Shown: positions 25,858 through 32,283, numbered from the stretch's first letter. The stretch: DNA of 32,341 nt from Sporohalobacter salinus (GCF_016908635.1 NZ_JAFBEG010000022.1:1-32341), one strand, 5' to 3'. Notes: generated by a model from the letters alone, not told the origin. Translations and numbers: made by a program.

Positions 25858-27263
25858 TGGCAGGAATTGGGTTTGAATTAAAAGAGTTATTTGCTGAGGA
25901 TTTATTTACTAAAAGAATTAAAGCCTATCTTTACTCTATGATTGTAGCTGCAGGTCCCTGGATAATTACTACTATAACTATTAATCTCTTTGTTTTAGTA
26001 GCTAAATATTATTTTTCTGATTTAGGTCAAAGAGATTTATTTATGGGGACAATTATCTATAGTTTTGTATTTTCACAACTACTTACTGCTCCTTGTCAGC
26101 TCTTAATTACTAGATATATTGCTGATCAATTATATCAGAAAACTTATGGTTATGTTAAAGCTTCTTTTATGGGACTTAATAAAATAATTTTAGCTATAGG
26201 ATTAGTAGTGAGTATTGGCTATTATTTTGATAAACCGCTGCCGTTAGATTATAAATTTATGGCTAGTGGTTTGTTTATTTTGATATCTTTAATTTGGATT
26301 ATTACAATTTATCTTAGTACAATTAGAAATTACGGTGTGATCGTTCTAGCTTATAGTGTGGGTAGTATTATTTCGTTAATTTTAGCTATAATTTTAATGA
26401 ATTATCCTCTTAATTTACAAGGATATATTTATGCTGGTAATTTATTATTTAGTTATTTAGTAGGGGTAGTTATAATTTATGGTATTTTATTATATAATTT
26501 TTTGTCTTCATTTCCTTTTGTTAATAACAAAGAGTATGATTTCTTAGGTTATGTCAAGAAATTTCCTAGTTTAATTTTTATTGGATTATTTTATATATTA
26601 GGACTTTGGATTGATGATATTTTAATGTGGTATAGTTCACTAAGTGTTAATATTTATGAAGTCTATCGTTATGCTCCTTTATATGATAATGCTGTATTTT
26701 TATCTTATTTGACTATTATTCCAACGATGATGTTGTTTATGGTGTCGGTAGAGACGGAGTTTTATGATCTTTATAAGGAGTATTATGGTTTAGTTGTTAA
26801 TAATGCTACTTATGATCAAATTGAAAGAGCACGAAAAGAGATGGTTGGAGTTATTTATCGACAATTAGTTTATACTATGGAATTACAGACTATAATTACG
26901 TTAATTATAATTGTCTTGTCAGGACGGATCTTTACATATTTAGGAATTTCTTTGGCGGTTAAGGAGATATTTATGATTTGTGTTTTAGGATCGCTATGTA
27001 ATATATTTCTATTTTTAATCTTTTTAATTTTACTCTATTTTGAAGCGCGTAGTTATTCATTAGTAATAGCTAGTGTCTTTTTTATTAGCAATTTAGTTTT
27101 CACGCTGTATTTTATTCCTAAAGGAGAAGTATTTTACGGCTGTGGATATTTCAGTGGTTCATTTGTTACTTTGATTTTAGCTATTATAATGTTAATTTAC
27201 TTTATGAAGGATATTACATACTATACTTTTTCTAGTCAACCCTTCTTCGAAGAGAAAGAATAA
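25857..27263 (+). CDS. pelG: PelG polysaccharide transporter (MOP/Wzx-like)
   Basis: PelG is the polytopic inner-membrane protein thought to move the Pel polymer across the membrane. From ATG 25857 it has 468 residues, starts with the family signature MAGIGFELKELF, and contains about twelve hydrophobic helices. Acidic residues in the loop around DDILMWYSSLSVN and the segment VSVETEFYDLYKEYY also match my memory of the family. AGGAGG lies 6 nt upstream, inside pelF. It is the last pel gene; no pelB or pelC follows. No terminator is seen before the next promoter. Confidence 0.9.
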   Translation: MAGIGFELKELFAEDLFTKRIKAYLYSMIVAAGPWIITTITINLFVLVAKYYFSDLGQRDLFMGTIIYSFVFSQLLTAPCQLLITRYIADQLYQKTYGYVKASFMGLNKIILAIGLVVSIGYYFDKPLPLDYKFMASGLFILISLIWIITIYLSTIRNYGVIVLAYSVGSIISLILAIILMNYPLNLQGYIYAGNLLFSYLVGVVIIYGILLYNFLSSFPFVNNKEYDFLGYVKKFPSLIFIGLFYILGLWIDDILMWYSSLSVNIYEVYRYAPLYDNAVFLSYLTIIPTMMLFMVSVETEFYDLYKEYYGLVVNNATYDQIERARKEMVGVIYRQLVYTMELQTIITLIIIVLSGRIFTYLGISLAVKEIFMICVLGSLCNIFLFLIFLILLYFEARSYSLVIASVFFISNLVFTLYFIPKGEVFYGCGYFSGSFVTLILAIIMLIYFMKDITYYTFSSQPFFEEKE

Positions 27264-27292
27264 TTTTAAATAGAGTAGGTTTATGCTATAAT
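27264..27292 (+). promoter_or_regulatory. Promoter of zinc-ribbon gene
   Basis: TATAAT at 27287-27292 with a weak TTTTAA -35 element 17 bp upstream (27264-27269). The leader contains eight consecutive Gs at 27320-27327 within the ribosome binding site. Confidence 0.5.
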
Positions 27293-27333
27293 GAAGGTTA
27301 AGATTAACTATAAAGGGAAGGGGGGGGATTAAT

Positions 27334-27543
27334 ATGTCTAAAGAATATATTTGTGAGAAATGTGGATGTAAATCATATAACCGAGATGAAATTAGGACTA
27401 CAGGTGGTGGTTTATCTAAATTATTCGATGTACAAAATAAACGTTTTATAGCTGTAAGCTGTTCTGATTGTGGTTATACTGAACTTTATAGAGATAATGA
27501 TAGTGGAACTTTGAGTAATATTTTTGACTTCTTAACGAGTTAG
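27334..27543 (+). CDS. Zinc-ribbon protein (DUF2082 type)
   Basis: A 69-residue protein with two CxxC knuckles, CEKCGC near residue 7 and CSDCGY near residue 43, which together should bind one zinc. Between them lies RTTGGGLSKLFDVQNKRF, and the tail is TLSNIFDFL; both match the family annotated as nucleic-acid-binding Zn-ribbon (DUF2082). The function is unknown. It has its own promoter and a very G-rich ribosome binding site, and may continue into the nitroreductase gene 45 bp downstream. Confidence 0.85.
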   Translation: MSKEYICEKCGCKSYNRDEIRTTGGGLSKLFDVQNKRFIAVSCSDCGYTELYRDNDSGTLSNIFDFLTS

Positions 27544-27588
27544 GGAGTTAACTTTTAATATAATTTTTAAAAGATAGGACTGATTGTT

Positions 27589-28380
27589 ATGAATTTGCCA
27601 GTGGATGAATGGTTAGAAGCAGTAGAGACAAGGAAATCTAGACGTTGTTTTACTGATAAGTCGATAGAAGAAGAAAAGATAGCTAGAATAGAAGAATGTT
27701 GTGTTGAGTTTCGACCTTTTTCAGGAGTGAGAGGGGTTTTAGTCAAAGATTTAGGTGATGATATTTTTAATGGAATAATTGGCTCTTACGGAAAGGTGAA
27801 AGGAGCTTCGAGTTATCTAGCTTTGATTGGTGATAAAACTATCTCACATATAGAAGCTAAGATAGGCTATTTAGGTGAGGGATTGATTTTAGAGGCTACT
27901 TCAATTGGTTTATCTACTTGTTGGATTGGCGGCTTCTTTAAGCCGAAAGTTGTTGCTGAACAGATTGATTTGGCAGAGGAGGAGAAGGTGTTTGCAGTAT
28001 CTCCATTGGGTTATGCTAAAGAAAGTAAATCATTTGAAGAAAAGATAATGGGATTTTTGACTAAATCTCGACAGAGAAAATCATTATCAGAAATTGCTAA
28101 TAATTATGATGAAACTGAGTGGCCGATTTGGGCAAAGAAGGGAATTAAGGCAGCTAGAGTAGCTCCCTCGGCTATTAATCGTCAGCCCTGGAGATTTATT
28201 TATGAGGGAGATAGTATGCTTCTTTCGTTAGATAATATTGATGATGAATATGATGTATCTAAAGAGTTAGACTGTGGAATAGCTATGCTGCATTTTGAAT
28301 TGGGAGCATTAAAATCTGGTGTGAATGGTAAATGGGAGTTTCTTTCTGAATCTGGTATAGCTAGATATAAAAAAGAATAA
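27589..28380 (+). CDS. TM1586-type nitroreductase family protein
   Basis: A 263-residue FMN-binding nitroreductase-like protein. The N-terminus EAVETRKSRRCFTDKSIEEE and the central GYLGEGLILEATSIGLSTCWIGGFF are the usual FMN-contact and helix segments. A second half-domain with RVAPSAINRQPWRFI repeats the start of the fold; this internal duplication characterises the TM1586 subgroup. The substrate is unknown. The ATG has only a weak ribosome binding site. It may be co-transcribed with the zinc-ribbon gene. Confidence 0.85.
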   Translation: MNLPVDEWLEAVETRKSRRCFTDKSIEEEKIARIEECCVEFRPFSGVRGVLVKDLGDDIFNGIIGSYGKVKGASSYLALIGDKTISHIEAKIGYLGEGLILEATSIGLSTCWIGGFFKPKVVAEQIDLAEEEKVFAVSPLGYAKESKSFEEKIMGFLTKSRQRKSLSEIANNYDETEWPIWAKKGIKAARVAPSAINRQPWRFIYEGDSMLLSLDNIDDEYDVSKELDCGIAMLHFELGALKSGVNGKWEFLSESGIARYKKE

Positions 28381-28448
28381 TTATTGATAATAGATTGATA
28401 TATGAAGGTTATTTAGCTAACTTAAAAAGATGAGGATGAAATTATAAA

Positions 28449-29351
28449 TTGAAATTATTAAAGCTAATTTATAATCCGGTTTCGGGAAATAAGAATTTTT
28501 CAAAGGCACTTGATTATTGTATTGATAAGTTACAATCATTAGGTTATTTAGTTAATTTATATAGAACTGAAAGAAATCAAAAACTTACAAAGGCATTTTT
28601 TGATATTGAGAAATTAGATTATGATGCTATTATTACAGCAGGTGGAGATGGTACAATTAATAAAGTAATAAATCAGATACAACGCTATGATTTAGATATA
28701 CCGTTAGGTATAATACCAACAGGAACTGCAAATGATCTTGCTGCTCATTTAAATATTCCTTATAATTTGGATGGAGCCCTTGATATAATAGCTAAAGATA
28801 ATCTTAAAGCTATAGATTTAGGTAAAATTACCGGAGATGAAGAGAATTTTTTTGTAAATGTTTGTGCTGGAGGAATGTTTGCTAATGTAGCTCACCAGAC
28901 GGATAGAAAGTTTAAAAATACTTTTGGAAAGTTGGCTTATTACTTAAATGGTCTTGCAGAAGTATCAACTTTTGAAGCTGTGTCATTAAAGATAACGACC
29001 TCTAAGACTGTTATTGAAGAAGAAGTTCTTCTTTTTCTAATTTTTAACGGTAGTAGTGCTGGCGGATTTAATAATTTAGGTAAGTCAGCTGAAATTGATG
29101 ATGGTTTACTTGATTTAGTAGCTATTAAAAATGTATCATTTAATAAATTGCCAGCTCTTTTGCTTAAGATCTTACAGGGAAATCATATTAAAGATGAAAA
29201 TATAATTCATTGTAAGAGTAATTATATGAAGTTAGAAATGTTAGATAATAATATAGATAATTTTAAAATTGATGTTGATGGAGAAGTCGGACCTTTATTG
29301 CCTATAGAAGTCTCTATTTGTTTTAATGAGCTAAAGATTTTTGTACCGTAA
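28449..29351 (+). CDS. YegS/DgkA-type lipid kinase
   Basis: A 300-residue protein of the diacylglycerol kinase catalytic family. LIYNPVSGNKNF near the start and the nucleotide-binding motifs ITAGGDGTINKVI (about residue 69) and LGIIPTGTANDLA (about residue 93) are plain. The C-terminal half has the family beta-sandwich, with SAEIDDGLLDLV. Members phosphorylate diacylglycerol or related lipids at the membrane, consistent with recycling of lipid headgroups, but the substrate cannot be told from sequence. The start is TTG 28449, preceded by GAGGA; no better start is seen. A terminator follows. Confidence 0.88.
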   Translation: MKLLKLIYNPVSGNKNFSKALDYCIDKLQSLGYLVNLYRTERNQKLTKAFFDIEKLDYDAIITAGGDGTINKVINQIQRYDLDIPLGIIPTGTANDLAAHLNIPYNLDGALDIIAKDNLKAIDLGKITGDEENFFVNVCAGGMFANVAHQTDRKFKNTFGKLAYYLNGLAEVSTFEAVSLKITTSKTVIEEEVLLFLIFNGSSAGGFNNLGKSAEIDDGLLDLVAIKNVSFNKLPALLLKILQGNHIKDENIIHCKSNYMKLEMLDNNIDNFKIDVDGEVGPLLPIEVSICFNELKIFVP

Positions 29352-29389
29352 TAAGTAAAAATAAGTTAAAATTTTTTGATTATTATTTC

Positions 29390-29421
29390 CTCGCTACCAT
29401 AACCTGGTAGTGAGTTTTTTT
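29390..29421 (+). terminator. Terminator after lipid kinase gene
   Basis: CTCGCTACCA (29390-29399) pairs with TGGTAGTGAG (29405-29414) around TAACC, with one G-U pair, followed by TTTTTTTA. Confidence 0.88.
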
Positions 29422-29467
29422 ATTATATAACTAAAAAAGATTTTTTATAATTTAATTTTAAAATTAG

Positions 29468-29577
29468 TTGCATATATTGTGCTTTTATAGTAATATATTA
29501 ACATAAATAATCATTATTTCTTAGAATGCTTTTTATTTAACATTATTTTGATAAATAGATGTAATATATGCTAAAAT
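29468..29577 (+). promoter_or_regulatory. Two promoters upstream of RNA copy 1
   Basis: Distal: TTGCAT (29468-29473)-17 bp-TAATAT (29491-29496). Proximal: TTGATA (29548-29553)-18 bp-TAAAAT (29572-29577) with an extended -10 TG one base upstream. The proximal start would fall about 25 nt before the structured RNA. The same two-promoter arrangement recurs at RNA copy 2. Confidence 0.6.
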
Positions 29578-29607
29578 TCATAAAATGTATGTTACTAAAA
29601 ATAATAT

Positions 29608-29707
29608 AAAAGCAAGGAAGTATAACTCGTGTTTGGTTGCTGGAGTTATACGGAGCTAATGGCAAACCCACTTGTAGTCTTAAAAGATTACAAGTGTTAT
29701 TTTTTTG
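29608..29707 (+). ncRNA. Structured leader/small RNA, copy 1
   Basis: Hairpin GTATAACTC (29620-29628) / GAGTTATAC (29643-29651) encloses a 14-nt loop. Loop GGTTGCT (29635-29641) can pair with GGCAAACC (29661-29668) if one A is bulged, giving a pseudoknot. A 12-bp hairpin follows at 29669-29680 / 29685-29696, then GTTATTTTTTT, which looks like an intrinsic terminator. The joining segment CGGAGCTAAT is nearly invariant in the three copies. The element ends 42 nt before the lipoprotein start. It is either a riboswitch-like leader of that gene or a separate small RNA. I could not match it to a known class. Confidence 0.75.
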
Positions 29708-29737
29708 TAAAAATAAGGAATTGGAAGGAGTAAAGAA

Positions 29738-30562
29738 ATGAAGAAAGTATTGACCTTATTAATTGTAATAGTAGTAGTATTAGTTGGCTGTAATCAAGAT
29801 TTAAAAGCGAATGAAGAGGAGTTGCTGAATTTTTTAGAGGAATTAAAAGGAGTAGAATATAACGTAAGTAAATTTAGAATGTATTTTGATAGATATTCAA
29901 AAAGAGAAGAGAAGTTTACAGAGCAGTTTTATAAAGATTTTATTAATGGAGATGTGGAGTTTATAACTCCTGAGTATGAAACTAATAATCTTAATGAGTC
30001 TAAGTTTAGAAAATATACCAAGAAATATTCGGGGTTAGTTTTTAAAATAGGAAGAGTATTAAATAATGAAACTATTGTAGATATTAAAGAAGCTCATTAT
30101 AATTTTAAGGTATATCAAATTAATTTTGATGATAATGAGACAAATGGAAAAGAGGAAGTGTTTTATAGTAGTGGATATTGGAATGAAAAAGGAATAGATA
30201 ATGATGGAATATATGAAGTTTTAAATGATTCAAGTGAACAAAAAGCACCTTATTATGATTATAAGGGTTGGCTAGGAGAACAGGTTGTTGAGGCTGAGTA
30301 TGTAGAGAAAGAAAAGGAACGAACTAAGGATTATAATGGACTAATAAAATATAAAGGAAGATATTATATTTATGAAATTTTGAATTGGGATACAAGAATA
30401 ATGATAAGTTTTTACAGTTGGAATAAAGAATTAAATCAAGTGACTTGTATGGTAAATTATAAACTGAGTCTTAAAGGAGAAAATAAGAAAAGTAAGTCAG
30501 ATGAAGATGAATTTGTAATGGATACGGAAAGTTTATATGAAAACATGAAAGAAAGAGAATAA
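29738..30562 (+). CDS. Lipoprotein of unknown function
   Basis: A 274-residue protein with a lipoprotein signal peptide: MKK, a hydrophobic core of about twelve residues, then lipobox LVGC with Cys18 as the lipidation site. The mature part is highly charged (many Lys, Glu) and rich in Tyr, with no motif I recognise; strands such as GLIKYKGRYYIYEIL suggest a beta-rich domain. GGAAGGAG is well placed before the ATG. The gene lies directly behind structured RNA copy 1, which could control it. No terminator follows within the next 70 bp. Confidence 0.75.
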   Translation: MKKVLTLLIVIVVVLVGCNQDLKANEEELLNFLEELKGVEYNVSKFRMYFDRYSKREEKFTEQFYKDFINGDVEFITPEYETNNLNESKFRKYTKKYSGLVFKIGRVLNNETIVDIKEAHYNFKVYQINFDDNETNGKEEVFYSSGYWNEKGIDNDGIYEVLNDSSEQKAPYYDYKGWLGEQVVEAEYVEKEKERTKDYNGLIKYKGRYYIYEILNWDTRIMISFYSWNKELNQVTCMVNYKLSLKGENKKSKSDEDEFVMDTESLYENMKERE

Positions 30563-30634
30563 AGTTGTCTAAATTGCTATAATTTTATTTGTAATTACTT
30601 TCAAAAGTAGTATTAAAAAATATTTTAGAATAAT

Positions 30635-30663
30635 TTGCATATTTTTAGGTTATATGGTAAAAT
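30635..30663 (+). promoter_or_regulatory. Distal promoter, cassette A
   Basis: TTGCAT (30635-30640), 17 bp, TAAAAT (30658-30663), with an extended -10 TG. The identical 43-bp box begins 8 bp after this -10, about where transcription should start. Confidence 0.65.
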
Positions 30664-30670
30664 GTCAATA

Positions 30671-30713
30671 TGAATAATTATTACCTATTGAATAAATATT
30701 ACTTATTCTAAAA
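30671..30713. promoter_or_regulatory. 43-bp conserved box, copy A
   Basis: The 43 bases are identical to 31456-31498, although the flanks have diverged. An outer inverted repeat, GAATAA (30672-30677) and TTATTC (30703-30708), encloses a further GAATAA. It could be an operator at the start point or a structured 5' end of the distal transcript. Confidence 0.5.
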
Positions 30714-30735
30714 GTCTGTTTCAATTAATATTATT

Positions 30736-30765
30736 TTGACGAATAAAGATAATTTATGTTAAAGT
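30736..30765 (+). promoter_or_regulatory. Proximal promoter, cassette A
   Basis: TTGACG (30736-30741), 18 bp, TAAAGT (30760-30765), with an extended -10 TG. It aligns with the proximal promoter of RNA copy 1. Confidence 0.6.
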
Positions 30766-30797
30766 TTTATAGGATATATGCTGTTAAAGAATAATAT

Positions 30798-30898
30798 AAG
30801 AGCGAAGAAGTGTAACTCATGTTTGGTTGCCGGAGTTATGCAGAGCTAATGGCAAATCCACCTGTAGTCTTTCAAAAGATTACAGGTCTTTATATTTT
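30798..30898 (+). ncRNA. Structured leader/small RNA, copy 2
   Basis: Hairpin GTGTAACTC (30810-30818) / GAGTTATGC (30833-30841): two pairs that are U-A and A-U in copy 1 are U-G and G-U here. Loop GGTTGCC (30825-30831) can pair with GGCAAATC (30851-30858) with one bulged A; C-G replaces the U-G of copy 1 at the closing end. The second hairpin is 30860-30871 / 30876-30887, followed by CTTTATATTTT, a weaker T-tract than copy 1. The element lies about 100 nt before the membrane-protein start, with a non-conserved spacer between. Confidence 0.75.
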
Positions 30899-30999
30899 AA
30901 TATATGAAAAATTATACAAAGCGGATGGGCTATATTAGAGGATGATTATTTAAAAGTGAAAATTGAGAAGAGGAAAAATATATAGCGGGAGTGATGAAT

Positions 31000-31386
31000 T
31001 TGGCATTTAAAGATAATTGGAAAGATATAATAATTGTAATACTTGGAATAGGTTTGACTCAAATTATATGTGGGATTTTAGTTGTTAATTTATTTTCTAT
31101 GGATTGTTTAACTAAGGGGAAATTTCTTGTTGTATTATTCTCCGTATTTATAGGAGGAATAATATATGCCTTTAGATATAATCAGATTGTTTATTGTGAT
31201 ATTTTACTTATCTTAGGTTTATTATCTGTTAGTAGTATATTCAAAACTATTAAAGTAAGAACTTCTGCTATTATCGGTTTTTTTAGCTGTATAGGAATTG
31301 GTTTGTTAGTTTTTAGATTAGGAATATTTACTGGTTACTTAATTAATAGAAATAATCAGCAAGAAATTAAGAATAATAAAATGTAA
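31000..31386 (+). CDS. Four-TM membrane protein, paralogue A
   Basis: A small hydrophobic protein (128 residues from TTG 31000) with about four membrane helices (roughly residues 10-32, 41-58, 66-80 and 88-114) and a short charged C-terminal tail. I recognise no family. It is a little under 60% identical by hand alignment to the product at 31761-32141; the best kept stretches are NLFSMD, FIGGIIY, LLVFRLG and GYLIN. I prefer the TTG start because GGGAGTG at 30987-30993 is spaced correctly for it and the same arrangement recurs in the paralogue; GTG 30991 and ATG 30994 overlap that ribosome binding site. The gene lies downstream of structured RNA copy 2. Confidence 0.65.
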   Translation: MAFKDNWKDIIIVILGIGLTQIICGILVVNLFSMDCLTKGKFLVVLFSVFIGGIIYAFRYNQIVYCDILLILGLLSVSSIFKTIKVRTSAIIGFFSCIGIGLLVFRLGIFTGYLINRNNQQEIKNNKM

Positions 31387-31419
31387 AAGTTAGCATATAA
31401 AATATATTTTAGAAATAAT

Positions 31420-31448
31420 TTGCATATCTTTAACTTATATGGTAAAGT
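31420..31448 (+). promoter_or_regulatory. Distal promoter, cassette B
   Basis: TTGCAT (31420-31425), 17 bp, TAAAGT (31443-31448). Downstream, TTGTCG at 31521-31526 is a remnant of the proximal -35, but the only candidate -10 (TATAAG, 31538-31543) is 11 bp away. The distal promoter is therefore probably the only one left. Confidence 0.6.
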
Positions 31449-31455
31449 ATCTACA

Positions 31456-31498
31456 TGAATAATTATTACCTATTGAATAAATATTACTTATTCTAAAA
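31456..31498. promoter_or_regulatory. 43-bp conserved box, copy B
   Basis: Base-for-base identical to 30671-30713, and at the same 8-bp distance from the distal -10. See copy A for its inverted repeat. Confidence 0.5.
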
Positions 31499-31540
31499 AT
31501 CTATTTTAATTAATATTGTCTTGTCGAATGAAAATGATAT

Positions 31541-31640
31541 AAGAGCGAAGAAGTATAACTTACGTCTGGTTGCCTAAGTTATACGGAGCTAATGGCAAAC
31601 CCACCTGTAGTCTGTTTAAAAGATTACAGGTTTTTATATT
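31541..31640 (+). ncRNA. Structured leader/small RNA, copy 3
   Basis: Hairpin GTATAACTT (31553-31561) / AAGTTATAC (31576-31584): the top pair is U-A where copies 1 and 2 have C-G, a true double change. Loop GGTTGCC (31568-31574) can pair with GGCAAACC (31594-31601) with one bulged A. The second hairpin is 31603-31613 / 31621-31631, followed by TTTTTATATTT. The loop of the second hairpin differs in sequence and length from the other copies while the stem is kept. It lies 120-130 nt before paralogue B. Confidence 0.75.
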
Positions 31641-31760
31641 TAATACGAAAAAAACAAAGGTGGTGAGCTAGATAATAAATTAAGTTATTAGATAGGTTAA
31701 CTATTAAAAACAAGATAATGAAAATTGAGAAGAGGAGAAAATATATAGGGAGTGATAAAT

Positions 31761-32141
31761 TTGATATTCAAGGGTGATTGGAAAGATATAATAATTATAA
31801 CACTTGGAATGTTTTTGGTTCAAATTATATGTGCTATTTTAGTTTTTAATTTATTTTCTATGGATTATTTAATTAAGTGGAGAGTGCCTCTTGGATTCTT
31901 TAGCATGTTTATAGGAGGGATAATATATACTTTTAGATATAATCGGATTTCTTATTATGATATTCTATTTATTTTAATTTTGAGTAGTATGAATAGGATA
32001 CCTGAAGTTATTAGGGGAGAAATTTTTGGTATTATTACTTTCTTTATTGGTTTAGGAATTGACTTATTAGTTTTTAGATTAGGAACATTTATTGGTTATT
32101 TAATTAATAAGAATGATCAACAAGAAGCTAAGAAAACGTAA
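31761..32141 (+). CDS. Four-TM membrane protein, paralogue B
   Basis: A 126-residue hydrophobic protein with the same four-helix plan as paralogue A, including the conserved WKDIII start, NLFSMD after helix 1, FIGGIIYTFRYN around helix 2 and LLVFRLG in helix 4. TTG 31761 is spaced correctly behind GGGAGTG (31748-31754); GTG 31752 is inside that ribosome binding site. The family is unknown. The gene stands downstream of structured RNA copy 3. No terminator is seen after it. Confidence 0.65.
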   Translation: MIFKGDWKDIIIITLGMFLVQIICAILVFNLFSMDYLIKWRVPLGFFSMFIGGIIYTFRYNRISYYDILFILILSSMNRIPEVIRGEIFGIITFFIGLGIDLLVFRLGTFIGYLINKNDQQEAKKT

Positions 32142-32151
32142 AAATTTTATA

Positions 32152-32283
32152 GGAAGGTTATCAGAAGACTAAAAGTGAAGAGCTTAAAGATAAGATAAAA
32201 GAATTAAAATTACATGTTTTGATATAGCTGTAGATGTAGGAAAAAATTTAAATAATGAAAATAGAGCTCAGGAATGGAATTAA
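32152..32283 (+). pseudogene. Frameshifted gene remnant
   Basis: One frame reads KTKSEELKDKIKELKL and then hits TAG at 32225-32227. Another frame across that point continues as CFDIAVDVGKNLNNENRAQEWN's first part and ends at TAA 32281-32283. Both halves have protein-like composition and join naturally if one base is shifted near 32210. No start codon with a ribosome binding site is present. It looks like the decayed end of a small helical protein, of unknown identity. The last 58 bases of the window hold no recognisable feature. Confidence 0.4.

Larger units (their letters stand above)
30613..31386 (+). repeat. Tandem duplication unit A (promoter, box, RNA, four-TM gene)
   Basis: This segment and 31395-32141 are diverged tandem copies of one cassette. 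Each holds, in the same order, a TTGCAT promoter, a 43-bp identical box, the structured RNA, a conserved patch around TTGAGAAGAGG before the gene, and a paralogous membrane-protein gene. Between the RNA and the gene the two copies diverge. Copy A keeps a second, proximal promoter that B has lost. Confidence 0.8.
31395..32141 (+). repeat. Tandem duplication unit B
   Basis: Second, diverged copy of the cassette at 30613-31386. It begins in AT-rich sequence matching TATTTTAGAAATAATTTGCAT of unit A with one extra base, and ends with the paralogous gene. A stretch of about 40 bp carrying the proximal promoter -10 region is missing relative to unit A. Confidence 0.8.

Noticed and set aside
29650-29700. 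BglG/LicT antiterminator site before the terminator-like hairpin
   Set aside because: GGCAAACCC recalls the RAT site, but the GGATTGTTACTG half is absent and no PTS or sugar gene follows.
30951-30984. Nine-codon leader peptide GTG-AAA-ATT before paralogue A
   Set aside because: The frame is not kept in cassette B, where an extra base removes the stop, although the nucleotides are conserved. Conservation is more likely at the RNA level.
29608-31640. The repeated RNA as a c-di-GMP-I (GEMM) riboswitch
   Set aside because: It shares words with GEMM (GGCAAACC, GGTTGCC), which is tempting beside a c-di-GMP-controlled pel operon. The order is reversed, GGTTGCC lies inside a hairpin loop, and the GAAA tetraloop and ACGCAAAGC core are missing.
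30613-32141. CRISPR array or insertion sequence at the repeats
   Set aside because: Only two long, diverged cassette copies exist, with genes between them. There are no short regular repeats with spacers, no transposase and no terminal inverted repeats or target duplications.
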